Origin: Gordonibacter sp. 28C
GTDB lineage: Bacteria > Actinomycetota > Coriobacteriia > Coriobacteriales > Eggerthellaceae
Assembly: GCF_003339845.1 (NCBI RefSeq)
Contig: NZ_PPTR01000016.1
Location: forward strand, 1-64,000
Reading direction: 5' to 3'
Length of the DNA stretch: 64,000 bases
Every line of letters begins with the position of its first letter. The stretch's first letter is position 1. A program made the position numbers and the translations under genes. The notes beneath the pieces are model-generated. The model saw nothing but the letters and a program-made list of their open reading frames with translations, ran no database searches and was not told the origin of the DNA. This document shows, piece by piece, positions 1 to 10,791 of this stretch.

Positions 1-148
1 CCTTCCGTGCGTGTGGCAACCTGGCCGGCTGCCGGTTTTATACGACACGACCATTGTCGGCCCCGATCCGCGGAAAATCAAAGACGGCACGAGCAAGGGG
101 CTCCCAATGCTCTACTCATATCGTCTTCCTCAACCCCATGCAAAACCC

Positions 149-994
149 CTAATACGTCGGCATAACGCCGAAGGCGGCCAGGTACGCCAAACCCAGAACG
201 GCGATGTGCAGCGGATAGTAGGCGTAGAAGAACCACTTCATGGGCAATCCTCGCCGCCCTCGATAGAAGTAGAGCAGAGGAATGGTGAGCGTGCATCCCA
301 CGATCGGGTAGAGCGCGAAGGGGAGCAGCGACCAGTCTCCCGCCGCCGAAACGCCGTTCGCAAGGGATGAGAGCAGGGGAAGCCCGTCGGCCACCGCGAC
401 CAGCAGCACGGGGGTCGCCACCGAACCGAGCGGCGTCCTCAGCCAGGCCGGCGCGAAATCGCTCCGGACACGCTCGTCAACGCGCGCTGCCGGGCCTTGC
501 TGGGTTCCCGCGCCCAGCACCTTGAACAGGAATATCATCACCACGCCGACGAACCCCCAATTGCATACAAGGCTCGCGCACAGGGCCCCTGCGAAAAGAA
601 CCCAGAACAGGGCACGGTTCGTCACGTGGTCGTAGGCGTACAGCACGCCCAACCCTATGAGCAGCGTGAACAGCACGTTGGCGTCGCTCGCCAAAAACAA
701 CGCGTAGGGAACTTGGGACACCAGGGCGAACACGCCCAGCCGTAAGGCGTATTTCCTCACGTTCGACGTGTGGCGGTACCCTTCCACCAGCAGGAAAGCC
801 ATGACGGGGAAGGTGAGCCCGCCCGCCGCGTACAGCAGGCAGCGCGCCTCGAAGGGCAGCTGGGCGTCAAAGAGGTAGGCGGCGTGGTTCGCCGTCATGC
901 CGACGATGGCCACCACCTTGAGCGCGAACGACGACAAGCCGCCCGCTCGGCCGCGCGTCTGTCCGACTGCCTTGTCCTGCCCGCTGTCCGCCAT
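149..994 (-). CDS. TraX-family integral membrane protein
   Basis: Polytopic membrane protein of about 281 residues with six or seven hydrophobic segments. The opening (LKVVAIVGMTANHAAYLF) and the closing (YYPLHIAVLGLAYLAAFG) match the TraX family, named after the F-plasmid pilin N-acetyltransferase; most chromosomal members have no known substrate. I placed the start at the ATG at 994 (MADSGQDK) because the longer frame to 1084 adds a basic, low-complexity N-terminus with no ribosome-binding site. No conjugation genes lie nearby, so a role in pilin acetylation is not supported, although a type IV pilus locus lies 28 kb away. It is divergent from the CPBP protease gene, about 100 bp apart. The family call is good; the function is unknown. 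Confidence 0.72.
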   Translation of the reverse strand: MADSGQDKAVGQTRGRAGGLSSFALKVVAIVGMTANHAAYLFDAQLPFEARCLLYAAGGLTFPVMAFLLVEGYRHTSNVRKYALRLGVFALVSQVPYALFLASDANVLFTLLIGLGVLYAYDHVTNRALFWVLFAGALCASLVCNWGFVGVVMIFLFKVLGAGTQQGPAARVDERVRSDFAPAWLRTPLGSVATPVLLVAVADGLPLLSSLANGVSAAGDWSLLPFALYPIVGCTLTIPLLYFYRGRRGLPMKWFFYAYYPLHIAVLGLAYLAAFGVMPTY

Positions 995-1088
995 CGACTT
1001 TTCGCTTTCTCGTCCGGTCTGCGCACGTTCCGCTGTCTGAGCAAGCCGGCGCGCGTCGTGGGATCGCGCACGCTGGCGAGGCATCGAT

Positions 1089-1094
1089 TATACT
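1089..1094 (+). promoter_or_regulatory. -10 box giving a probable leaderless mRNA
   Basis: TATACT lies 6 nt before the ATG at 1101, so transcription would start at or next to the start codon. No Shine-Dalgarno sequence is present. The same arrangement recurs before several other genes here. Confidence 0.45.
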
Positions 1095-1100
1095 GCATGC

Positions 1101-1952
1101 ATGAGACTGCGAAACATCCGGAACAGCCATCCTCTCGCCTACGCCGCCGCAGCTTGCGCGTTGGCGGTGATTTGCTTCAATGTGGTGCCGGTGGACGCGC
1201 TCGATCCGTTGACGGCCTCGCTTTCCCAAACGGTCCTCGCCGCGCTCTGCATGTTCGGCGTCTTGGCGGCGTTCGATCCCTCTTCGTTGAAGGGCCGCCG
1301 ACAGGGAAGCGCGAGCATTTCGCCTTTTCCGCTCGCGTGCGGAGCATTGCTGTTCATGGCCTTGGCGGCCGGCATCGTCTCGGCACTGCTTTTGCCGCCA
1401 GGCGGCCTAGGGGAAGGTCCTCGACACTCGCTCGATCCGGCGGCTTCGCCGGAGGAGGTCGCCTTGTTCCTCCTGCTCTGCCTCGCCACCGGCGCGTTCG
1501 AAGAGGCGCTGTTTCGCGGCATCGTGTTCAAAGGGTTCGCCGCCGCGCTGGCGAAAGAGGGCCGCAACCGTCCGGTTCTGGTCGCCGCCTTGGTGCAGGC
1601 CCTTGTGTTCGGCCTGCTGCACGTGACGGCCTCGACCTCTCTCGCGCCTGCGGCCTCGGGCGCCGTCGCCGCCGCCCAAACGGCGGCCAAGCCCCTGCAA
1701 GCCGCGCTGTTCGGTTTCGTCATGGCCGGCGTGTTCGCGCGCACGGGCAGCCTCTGGCTGCTCGTCGGCGTGCACGCGGCGTTCAACGCGCTGTCCGAGG
1801 CGCCGCTGTTCGTGTTGACGGGCTCCCTTCCCTCGACCTATATCACAGGCCAGCCTGCCGACCTGGCCGTTCTCCTTGCAACCACCGTGCTGCTCGTTCC
1901 CTTGGCCGTCAGCGCCGCGCGTTTTCTCAAGCGAACCGACCATCAAGGCTGA
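1101..1952 (+). CDS. CPBP-family intramembrane metalloprotease
   Basis: 283-residue membrane protein of the CPBP (CAAX protease/Abi, Rce1-like) family. The three active-site motifs are visible in order: EEALFRG (about residues 135-141), FGLLH (about 170-174) and HAAFNAL (about 222-228); these supply the catalytic glutamates and metal-binding histidine/asparagine residues. About eight hydrophobic segments surround them. Bacterial members can process peptides, act in bacteriocin self-immunity or serve as scaffolds; nothing in the neighbourhood picks one of these. The start is the ATG at 1101, which appears leaderless. A long antisense frame across this gene is a composition shadow. The family is secure; the substrate is unknown. 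Confidence 0.85.
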   Translation: MRLRNIRNSHPLAYAAAACALAVICFNVVPVDALDPLTASLSQTVLAALCMFGVLAAFDPSSLKGRRQGSASISPFPLACGALLFMALAAGIVSALLLPPGGLGEGPRHSLDPAASPEEVALFLLLCLATGAFEEALFRGIVFKGFAAALAKEGRNRPVLVAALVQALVFGLLHVTASTSLAPAASGAVAAAQTAAKPLQAALFGFVMAGVFARTGSLWLLVGVHAAFNALSEAPLFVLTGSLPSTYITGQPADLAVLLATTVLLVPLAVSAARFLKRTDHQG

Positions 1953-2138
1953 ACGCCGCTCGTCTCGCGCCGCATGATCGCGCACCGGGCGCTCGGCCGT
2001 GCAAGCGCGTGCATTCTGTGACGCGCCTTCCCGCTGTGCGGCTTTCCACGGCGACGTGGTACCATATCCTCTCGGCAAACGAACGCGCGAACGCGCCATG
2101 ATTGCGAACGCGCCACGACAACGATCCTGCGGGGAGCT

Positions 2139-2696
2139 ATGAACCGGACGGAAGCACTGCGCATCTTGGGACTCGACGAGGATGCCACCCTCGACGACAT
2201 CAAGGCGGCTTACAAGGAGACTGCGCAGATACTGCATCCCGACCGCTTCGCCACCAACAAGAAGCTTCAGGACCGCGCCACCGAGCAGTTCAAGAACCTG
2301 CAGGAAGCCTACGAGTACCTGACGAGCGGCAAGGGATCGCGCACGAAGGCGGCCCGCGCCGCGTCCGCCAGCCGCGCCTACGCGCCCACCAGCGAGCTGG
2401 AGGCGCGCCTTGCCGGCATCGCCGCCGCGCGCACGCAGTTGGTGCGCCAGCGCGACGTGGTGTACGACGAGCGCCGCAACGGGCTGGCCATGGCCGGCAT
2501 CGGCGCGGTGGTGGCCATCCTGTTCCGCAAGCCGGGCCCCCTGCTCATCCTGGCCACGGCCGGCATCACGGCTGTGGTGTGGGGCGTCATCCAAGCGGTG
2601 GGGGCGCAGCGCACCCTCTCCACGTTGAGCGAGCACATCGACGAGCTCAACGCCGAGCGCCGGCGGTTGGAAAGCGAGTTGGAAGACCTCGAGTAA
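2139..2696 (+). CDS. J-domain protein with C-terminal membrane hairpin
   Basis: 185-residue protein. Residues about 1-65 form a DnaJ domain with the catalytic HPD motif (ILHPDRF), which stimulates an Hsp70 (DnaK) ATPase. A charged linker follows, then two adjacent hydrophobic stretches (about residues 119-155), and the protein ends in a short acidic/basic coiled segment. It lacks the Gly/Phe region and zinc fingers of classical DnaJ, so it is a specialised, probably membrane-tethered J protein that recruits DnaK to a local client. The SD GGGGAGCT precedes the ATG. It sits 80 bp before typA on the same strand. The client is unknown. Confidence 0.8.
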   Translation: MNRTEALRILGLDEDATLDDIKAAYKETAQILHPDRFATNKKLQDRATEQFKNLQEAYEYLTSGKGSRTKAARAASASRAYAPTSELEARLAGIAAARTQLVRQRDVVYDERRNGLAMAGIGAVVAILFRKPGPLLILATAGITAVVWGVIQAVGAQRTLSTLSEHIDELNAERRRLESELEDLE

Positions 2697-2776
2697 CGGC
2701 CGCGCGCCCTGATCGAGCGCCAAGGAGACTACGCGGCCGCGCGCCGCGCAACCTATACGAGAAAAGAAGGAACAGC

Positions 2777-4588
<1,812 letters not shown>

Positions 4589-4624
4589 GCGGGTTTTGCA
4601 TAACGCCTGCGCAGTTGATTGTCG

Positions 4625-4654
4625 AACGCCCTCCCGCTCGCGGGAGGGCGTTTT
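4625..4654 (+). terminator. Rho-independent terminator of typA
   Basis: A perfect 10-bp GC stem (CGCCCTCCCG / CGGGAGGGCG) with a CTCG loop, followed by TTTT. Confidence 0.88.
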
Positions 4655-4808
4655 CACGTTCGGCCCTATCGTCCGTGCTTCGTGAAGCGAAAGTGGGCAT
4701 ATTGTGCATCGCCGAGGGCGCAATTGCCGTGTGTGCGAAAATACCGCTCAGTAACTTACATCATGCTTCGGCTGCCTTGGCGGCCTGCATGTTCGAGGGA
4801 AGGGTCCT

Positions 4809-6119
4809 ATGAAAACAGCGAACATCATGAAGGCCGTGTGCGTCGCCGGATTGGCGGCCACGTGCGTCTGGGGTTTGGCGGCGTGCTCTTCGGCCAACGC
4901 GAACGGTCTGACCGGAGGCGTGGCGGCCACGGTCAACGGATCGGAAATCGCCGAGGACGACGTCACCAACATGATTCAGGGCATCCGCTCGCAGATGGGC
5001 ATGGAGGGCGAAGACGAATGGGGCCAGTGGCTTGCCGACAACGCCATGACTCCCGAGTCGGTCCGCGAGCAGATGATCGACTCGTTCGTGCAGCAAGAGC
5101 TCATCAAGCAGGGCGCGAAGGAGAAGAACATCAGCGTTGACAGCTCCGAGATCGACGAAATCGTGAACACGATGAAGGCCAACTACGAAAACGACGAGAA
5201 ATGGTCCGCGGCGTTGGAGCAGGCGAACTTCACCGAGGACTCCTACCGCGAGAACATCGAGAACCAACTGCTTCAGAAGAAACTGACCGAGTCGTTCGCC
5301 AGCGACGAGGAGCCCAGCCAGGAAGACCTGCTGCAGTACGCGCAGATGTACGCCTCCGCCTACGACGGCGCGAAGCGCTCGTCCCATATCCTGTTCGACA
5401 GCGGCGACGAGGCCACGGCCCAGAGCGTGCTCGACCAGATCAACAGCGGCGAGCTCGACTTCGCCGAGGCGGCCAAGCAGTACTCCAAGGACAACGACAA
5501 CGGCAACGGCGGCAGCGCCGCGAAGGGCGGCGACGTGGGTTGGGACAAGCTGAACAGCTTCGTCACTGAATACACCGATGCCCTCAGCGGCCTTGAGAAG
5601 GACCAAGTCAGCGGTTTGGTGACGAGCGATTACGGCATCCACATCATCAAGTGCACCGACGTGTTCAACGCGCCGAAGGCCGCCGGCGAGGACGGCACCG
5701 AAACGGTGACCATCACCAGCACCGACCAGATACCCTCCGAGTTCTTGGACAGCATCAAGGCGTCCCTCAAGCAGCAGAAGCAGAACGAGGCGGCGCAGAC
5801 GTGGTTCTCCGAGTACAAGGAAGCGGCCGACATCGTCATCAACCCGATGCCGCAGGGTCTGCCCTACGCGGTCGACATGTCGAAGTACACGCCGGCCGAA
5901 GGCTCCACGGGCGCAACCCAGAACGCCACCGACGGTACCGACAGCGGCAACGGCACCGACAACTCCGACGACGCCGGTAACGCCGGTGACTCCGGCGACA
6001 ACGCCGAAGGGTCGACCGACGGCACTGGCGACAACGCGTCCGGCGACAACGCCAATTCGAGCGACCAGCCCGCCGAGGGCGGCGACGCTGCGAACCAGCA
6101 GCCCGCCGAGGCTGCGTAA
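4809..6119 (+). CDS. Parvulin-type peptidyl-prolyl isomerase lipoprotein (PrsA/SurA-like)
   Basis: 436-residue exported foldase. The N-terminus is a lipoprotein signal with lipobox LAAC (Cys at about residue 26), so it should be anchored on the outer face of the cytoplasmic membrane. A SurA-N-like helical chaperone region (about 35-190) leads into one rotamase domain (about 195-285; SHILF at its start and DYGIHIIK at its end). The last 75 residues are low-complexity Asp/Gly/Asn/Thr, probably a flexible wall-spanning tail. Monoderm homologues (PrsA) help secreted proteins fold after Sec export. The SD is AGGGTCCT before the ATG. It is transcribed alone, with a hairpin terminator 40 bp downstream. 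Confidence 0.9.
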   Translation: MKTANIMKAVCVAGLAATCVWGLAACSSANANGLTGGVAATVNGSEIAEDDVTNMIQGIRSQMGMEGEDEWGQWLADNAMTPESVREQMIDSFVQQELIKQGAKEKNISVDSSEIDEIVNTMKANYENDEKWSAALEQANFTEDSYRENIENQLLQKKLTESFASDEEPSQEDLLQYAQMYASAYDGAKRSSHILFDSGDEATAQSVLDQINSGELDFAEAAKQYSKDNDNGNGGSAAKGGDVGWDKLNSFVTEYTDALSGLEKDQVSGLVTSDYGIHIIKCTDVFNAPKAAGEDGTETVTITSTDQIPSEFLDSIKASLKQQKQNEAAQTWFSEYKEAADIVINPMPQGLPYAVDMSKYTPAEGSTGATQNATDGTDSGNGTDNSDDAGNAGDSGDNAEGSTDGTGDNASGDNANSSDQPAEGGDAANQQPAEAA

Positions 6120-6129
6120 ACCGGCGCGG

Positions 6130-6984
6130 GTGGCGTTCGGAACGGCAACGAGCGAAACGAAAGCGGCTGCGGGTTCCCTGCAGCCGCTTTCTTCTGCGCC
6201 CTTTCTCCAGCTGCGCAACGCGGTGGTCAGACGCGCCGGTCGCGCGATCCTGTCGGTCGATGCGTTCGACCTCGCCCAGGGCGAGAACATCGCCCTGCTC
6301 GGTCCGAACGGGTCGGGCAAGTCCACGTTCGTGAAACTCATCACGCGCGAGATGCTGCCGTTGCATCGGGACGAACCTCCCGTGCTGTTCAAAGGGCGCG
6401 ATCGGGCGACCCTTGCCGAGGTCAAGCGGTGCCTCGGCGTGGTGTCGTCCACCATGCAAGATCAAATGACGGTGCACTTGCCGGCGGTGGACGTGGTGGC
6501 CGGCGGCTTGTTCGGCTCTCTCGGCGTCCTGCCGAGCGTCGATGCCGTCGAAGCCGATGCCGCCCGCGCCCGCGCGCGCGACACCATGGACCTGCTCGGC
6601 ATCGCAGACTTGTCCGACCGCGACGTCATGACGCTGTCGACCGGTCAAGCGCGTCGAGCGCTCATCGCTCGGGCGCTCGTACACGACCCCGAGACGCTTG
6701 TGTTCGACGAGCCGTGCACGGGGCTCGACCCCGAGGGCATGTACTACGTGCGCCGGAGCATGCGCACGTTGGCCCAGGCGGGGAAGTCCATCGTGCTGGT
6801 GACGCATTACCCCGAGGACGTCATCCCCGAGATCGGCCGTCTCGTGCTCATCAAGAACGGCACCGTGTTCGCCGACGGCCCGAAGGAGTGCTTGCTCGCT
6901 GACGATTCCATGAGCGAGCTGTTCGACGTCCCCTTGAAAATTAATCGATCCGGCCCCTATTATTCGCTTGTGAGCGCCTATTAG
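6130..6984 (+). CDS. ABC transporter ATP-binding protein without a permease partner
   Basis: Single nucleotide-binding domain. Walker A is GPNGSGKST, the Q-loop region is SSTMQDQM, the signature is LSTGQARRAL, Walker B is TLVFDEPCTGLD, and the switch is VTHYPED. The signature LSTGQ (not LSGGQ) resembles ModF-like or iron-chelate-type ATPases. No permease or binding protein is adjacent, so it may pair with a distant transporter or be a soluble ABC protein. The start is uncertain. GTG at 6130 is the first sensible in-frame start after the preceding gene, but it places the upstream gene's terminator hairpin inside the coding region. CTG 6178 or GTG 6223 would avoid that at the cost of the first strand. 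A longer frame from 5986 overlaps the foldase and is rejected. Confidence 0.75.
   Translation: MAFGTATSETKAAAGSLQPLSSAPFLQLRNAVVRRAGRAILSVDAFDLAQGENIALLGPNGSGKSTFVKLITREMLPLHRDEPPVLFKGRDRATLAEVKRCLGVVSSTMQDQMTVHLPAVDVVAGGLFGSLGVLPSVDAVEADAARARARDTMDLLGIADLSDRDVMTLSTGQARRALIARALVHDPETLVFDEPCTGLDPEGMYYVRRSMRTLAQAGKSIVLVTHYPEDVIPEIGRLVLIKNGTVFADGPKECLLADDSMSELFDVPLKINRSGPYYSLVSAY
6161..6194 (+). terminator. Rho-independent terminator after the foldase gene
   Basis: A perfect 10-bp stem AAGCGGCTGC / GCAGCCGCTT with a 9-nt loop and a TCTTCT tail. It lies at or inside the 5' end of the ABC ATPase frame, so it could also attenuate that gene. Confidence 0.7.
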
Positions 6985-7049
6985 CTGTTGTATACTACGT
7001 AGCTGCTGCACGTTCGCGCACAGCGCGAGCATGCGCGTTTCAACGATGC

Positions 7050-7140
<91 letters not shown>

Positions 7141-7235
7141 TTTGAATTCCAACGACCGGTTTGTCCGGTCGAGAGCGCACCGCCGGAGTTCGGCGCGTGC
7201 CGGTCGGCGAGAACCAAGCCGGCCGCATCCCATGC

Positions 7236-7328
7236 GGAGGGGTGGCAGAGTGGTTGAATGCGGCGGTCTCGAAAACCGTTTTACCCGTAACCCGGGTAAC
7301 GAGGGTTCGAATCCCTCCTCCTCCGCCA
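7236..7328 (+). tRNA. tRNA-Ser (anticodon CGA)
   Basis: 93 nt including encoded CCA. Acceptor GGAGGGG pairs with CTCCTCC. The anticodon loop is CTCGAAA with anticodon CGA. The long variable arm has an ACCCG/CGGGT stem, and the T-arm contains GGTTCGAATCC. It follows tRNA-Ser(GGA) by 95 bp and probably shares its transcript. Confidence 0.95.
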
Positions 7329-7337
7329 GCAAAAAAT

Positions 7338-7366
7338 CCCCTCCCGGTAACGACCGGGAGGGGTGT
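7338..7366 (+). terminator. Terminator of the tRNA-Ser pair
   Basis: A perfect 11-bp stem CCCCTCCCGGT / ACCGGGAGGGG with an AACG loop, followed by TGTTT. Confidence 0.85.
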
Positions 7367-7643
7367 TTCAGAGCTAAAAAGCCATGTAGAAGCCGTAATA
7401 ACGAAAACGGATGATGGATATCTCCTGATCTAATCGAACATGGTGATGACCCAACGCCCCTTTTTAGAACTCCTTGGTACTCGACGACTCCGTGCTCCTT
7501 CAGCTCGTCGATCCCCTTCGAACCGTCGAAAAGTAATATCCAAACCTCAGTTGTCGGTTTGGAAGCTCCTTAGAGCCACCGAATCGCCCACGTTGCTAGA
7601 ACCAGTAATGTCAAAAGTAGTACAAATACGCTATACTTTTGGC
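7367..7643. other. Gene-free lower-GC stretch with possible coding debris
   Basis: No intact gene is seen. On the minus strand, about 7455-7560 can be read as protein-like sequence (LLFDGSKGIDELKEHGVVEY) without a start or a recognisable family, which suggests decayed coding DNA. A -10 box TATACT at 7632-7637 lies 6 nt before the ATG of the AbiEi-like remnant. Confidence 0.35.
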
Positions 7644-7785
7644 ATGACAAAGATCGACGACATATACGATGCAGTGGACGATTTCGGGCTCATCACCTCC
7701 GCAGAGGCCAAAGGGCTCGGCGATGCGCCTAGGGTATATAACGCGGAGCGAGCAGCAAGAAATCATGAAGGAGCTCGAGGCATGA
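7644..7785 (+). pseudogene. Remnant of an AbiEi-like (type IV TA) antitoxin gene fused to another gene's tail
   Basis: From the ATG at 7644 the first 25 residues (MTKIDDIYDAVDDFGLITSA) resemble the N-terminal helix-turn-helix start of AbiEi-family type IV antitoxins. After AKGLG the frame turns to nonsense. In the +1 frame, 7723-7785 encodes a natural-looking C-terminus (LGYITRSEQQEIMKELEA, stop). The simplest reading is an internal deletion that removed most of one or two genes and joined two ends in different frames. The promoter box 7632-7637 is still intact. It lies between the tRNA-Ser pair and the helicase gene. The AbiEi assignment rests on a short stretch. Confidence 0.5.
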
Positions 7786-7829
7786 AGAAAAGGCCGAGCA
7801 GTATGCGCCAATTTGCTTCCAGTCCTTTT

Positions 7830-10697
7830 TTATTCCGAGGACATATGCCAAGGTTCTTCGTCGGTTCTAATCGCAACCGATAGCGCTTCTCGATCTGCGA
7901 GGTATCGCTCCGAGCCCGTGCCGGCTTTCAGCGCGTTTTCGAGGGCTTTGCGAATCATGGTTTTCGCTTCTTTCAATTCCTCGTTCGTGCGGATGACAAC
8001 TTGGGGGATCTGCGCCTTTCGGAGGATGCCGCTTTTGGTTTTGTCTCGGCGAATCTGCTCTTTCCTGTCGTGGTGAGAGCCGTTGATTTCGAACTCCAGG
8101 ACGAAGCTTTTGTCGATCGTGCGGTAGAAGATGAAATCGGCGTGGGCGGTGGTGTTGATGAACCGAAGCTCCTCGGTATCGAAGAGCTCAAGGTGCGTGA
8201 ATATCTGCTTGAGGGGATAGTTGCGGATGTAACCGATCTGCGACGTTGCGTCCATGCTTTCGAGCGCTTCGTCGACGAGTTCGCAGGTGCGCGCTTCGGA
8301 ATACTCATCGTGTTCGTCGAACCCGTGATCAACAAGGTAAGCTTTGCGCTCCTCCTTCATGCACGGGTACACCAAATCGAACGCAGAGCATACGTCGGAT
8401 TGGCGCGTTTCTCCTCCATGGTATTCGATGTAGCGTTTAAGATCGGTAATGTTGCCGACCGCTTCGACTACTTTCGGCGCGGCTATCAGGCAGAAGAAAT
8501 CTTTAGCGCGCGACACGGCAACATTGACCAAGTTCGGGTTGTCGATGAAGGGGTTTGGCGCATTGGATCGCGTGACGAATACGATGGCGGATTTTTCGCG
8601 TCCTTGGAACTTATGGGCGGTGGCAACCGTGACTCCGTCAGGACGTTCTTCTTGCCCGTGCTTCATCCCGTCGACTTGGTTGCAGTAAGGGCTGACGACG
8701 CCGATTTGCTCCGTCTTGAAGCGCTTCTTCAAACCGGGAAGCACTTCTTGTTCGAACGCCCCTGCTTGCACGCGGTTGAAGTCTGCCCTACGATCGTAAT
8801 TCAAATCCTTGCTGATATTGCACGAAAGCACTTCCGAAGCCTCACGCCCCTTGCTGTCGGACATGATGATCAGCTCGCCATCGTAGAACTGCTGGTTGCA
8901 GAAGCCGATTATGTCCGGATGGCAGCGATAGTGCTCTCTGAGAAGCGTCCCGGGGGCTTGGAGCCCTGCCTGGTCTTTGCATGCGTTGAGGCAGTCGAGA
9001 AGGCTGTTGTCGACGAAGCTGTATCGCCGGGGCAAGCCGGATGGGCGGAAGAGAGGCCTCGCCCTGCGCGCCTCTTCTTTATCAATCACGCAAGGCAGCT
9101 GCTTCGAGTCTCCCACGACGACGGCATTTTTCGCTGCGGCGAGCGCTAAGAAACCGGTGACGAGGTCCGCCTGGGAGCTTTCGTCGATGATGACGTAGTC
9201 GAACAGGTCTCCCTGCCTTCCTATTTGGTTCCTTGCCGCGTTCGTGGTGCTGGTGATGATCGGGTACTCCGCGCGAAACGCAAAAGGCTCGTCCCAGGGA
9301 TTGTCGAAATGCGGCCTGCCGCTTCGCAGTCTTTTGGCATACCGCTCGTACAGCTTGGCTTCGAAAAGCCGCTTTGATTTGGAAGTGATGTCTTCGAGGC
9401 GCCCCTCGCCCCGGTGCATTTTGATATAGGTCTTGTGGCCTTTGATGACAGCCTTGCACTCTTCGATTTGAGCTTCGAACAGTATGCGATTGAGATTGAT
9501 TTCCGTATCGACCGTGACATGGTCGAAGTCATGCCAAGTCCCGATTCCCCAGGCCCAGACAATTCTCGCCCTTTCAGCGAATGCCAGTTCCCCTTCGTTT
9601 GCAGAGAGGGTGCCGACGAGGTCGCGCGCGGTTCGTATGCGCTTGGAAGTTGATCGCCGCCTTCGCCTCAACGATTGCGTGACGTTGCTTTCCATGAAGC
9701 GCGTATACTCCAGTTCAAGGTCTTGGAGCCGTGCTTCTTGTTTCGCCAGGTCTTGTTTGCGCGTGTATAAGTCTCGTGCGACGATGGTGTTCTTGCGAAT
9801 CGATTCGCCGAGTGCCGCCTGCTTCTTTTTCGAGAGCGACCATTCTGCTAGAACCGGCGGGTACGCTCGCTCCTGGTTTTTGACGAACGCCGTGACGTTG
9901 TCGCGACGGCCGAGAAGGGCGACGATGAATCCGAAGCCTTCCTTGCTCAGCTTGTCGAAAACGTTTTTCGTCGCTTCGTTGTTCGGTGAAGTGACAAGGA
10001 CCGTTTTGTCCTGCATGATCAAATTGGCGATGATATTGAGGATGGTTTGGGTTTTTCCAGTTCCGGGAGGGCCTTCGATGAGGCTTAGTTGGCTGGACAG
10101 GGCTTTGTCGATTGCCTCCATCTGGCTGAGATTAGAGCCAAAGGGGTAGATGATCGTTTCGGGTGCCATGCGAAGGGGTGCGGCTTTCTCGGGGTGCGCC
10201 ATGCGATCGGCCGGCGTTCCTTCGAGGAACCTGAGTCGCCCGAATTGCCGGGGGAGGTATTCGCGTATGTCTTCGTTCGGTGTGTCGGGTTTGGTGGCTT
10301 CTGCCACTGATGCGAGGTAGCGTACCAAGCTGCTGCTCAACGCGCTCTCTTTCTTCTCGATATCTGAAGGGAGGTACACCTTGGCGTATGTCTTTCCGCT
10401 GCTTGCCGTCGAGATGACTTCGTAGCGTGTTCCGAACGCGCAATTTTGAGAGCTCAATCGATGCAGCTCGACCGCGTAATCAAGTGGTTTTCCTTCGGCG
10501 AGCAAGAAGATCCCCTCGAGGGAAAGGCTCTCGCTCTTCACGAAGGCGACGTTTTCCGAACGGTAGCGGAACAGTTCCTTTCGTGGATCAAATGAAACCA
10601 GGAACTTGCCTTGTTGATCGCGTCCGCAGATACGGGCGTCGTTCGTCCGGTCTCTGAAGTCTTCGCCCTTGTTGCGAAGAAACAATCGGTCGGCCAT
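7830..10697 (-). CDS. SF1 (Upf1-like) DNA/RNA helicase with C-terminal DUF2726-like nuclease domain
   Basis: About 955 residues. An N-terminal region of unknown fold (1-190) is followed by a split AAA_11/AAA_12 helicase core. Walker A is EGPPGTGKT (about 204-212), a coiled insertion spans about 290-380, motif II is VIIDESSQAD, motif III is VGDSKQLP, motif IV is REHYRCHP, motif V is TAHKFQGREKS and motif VI is NVAVSRAKD. The last 200 residues end in a DUF2726-like, restriction-endonuclease-like segment (VLEFEINGSHHD ... RRDKTKSGIL). Such helicase-nuclease proteins are common in defence islands and DNA repair. The ATG at 10697 has AAAGGG at -12, whereas the ATG at 10724 has no SD. GC content is lower than in the flanking genes. 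The helicase call is firm; a defence role is inference. Confidence 0.85.
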   Translation of the reverse strand: MADRLFLRNKGEDFRDRTNDARICGRDQQGKFLVSFDPRKELFRYRSENVAFVKSESLSLEGIFLLAEGKPLDYAVELHRLSSQNCAFGTRYEVISTASSGKTYAKVYLPSDIEKKESALSSSLVRYLASVAEATKPDTPNEDIREYLPRQFGRLRFLEGTPADRMAHPEKAAPLRMAPETIIYPFGSNLSQMEAIDKALSSQLSLIEGPPGTGKTQTILNIIANLIMQDKTVLVTSPNNEATKNVFDKLSKEGFGFIVALLGRRDNVTAFVKNQERAYPPVLAEWSLSKKKQAALGESIRKNTIVARDLYTRKQDLAKQEARLQDLELEYTRFMESNVTQSLRRRRRSTSKRIRTARDLVGTLSANEGELAFAERARIVWAWGIGTWHDFDHVTVDTEINLNRILFEAQIEECKAVIKGHKTYIKMHRGEGRLEDITSKSKRLFEAKLYERYAKRLRSGRPHFDNPWDEPFAFRAEYPIITSTTNAARNQIGRQGDLFDYVIIDESSQADLVTGFLALAAAKNAVVVGDSKQLPCVIDKEEARRARPLFRPSGLPRRYSFVDNSLLDCLNACKDQAGLQAPGTLLREHYRCHPDIIGFCNQQFYDGELIIMSDSKGREASEVLSCNISKDLNYDRRADFNRVQAGAFEQEVLPGLKKRFKTEQIGVVSPYCNQVDGMKHGQEERPDGVTVATAHKFQGREKSAIVFVTRSNAPNPFIDNPNLVNVAVSRAKDFFCLIAAPKVVEAVGNITDLKRYIEYHGGETRQSDVCSAFDLVYPCMKEERKAYLVDHGFDEHDEYSEARTCELVDEALESMDATSQIGYIRNYPLKQIFTHLELFDTEELRFINTTAHADFIFYRTIDKSFVLEFEINGSHHDRKEQIRRDKTKSGILRKAQIPQVVIRTNEELKEAKTMIRKALENALKAGTGSERYLADREALSVAIRTDEEPWHMSSE

Positions 10698-10791
10698 ACC
10701 GGGCCCTTTCGGACGACTCCTCATATTTAATGACGATAGTAATTATATACTACAGTCGAGATCGTTATTTCGCTGCGGAAGGACTGCCGGG

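Noticed and set aside
1-148. Short frames at the left edge (11-370 plus, 78-296 minus)
   Set aside because: They overlap the TraX gene antisense or out of frame and have no start signal or family features. Nothing supportable was seen in the first 148 bp.
7161-7433. 90-codon frame across tRNA-Ser (VAEWLNAAVSKTVLPV...)
   Set aside because: It is translation of a tRNA gene, a well-known false protein.
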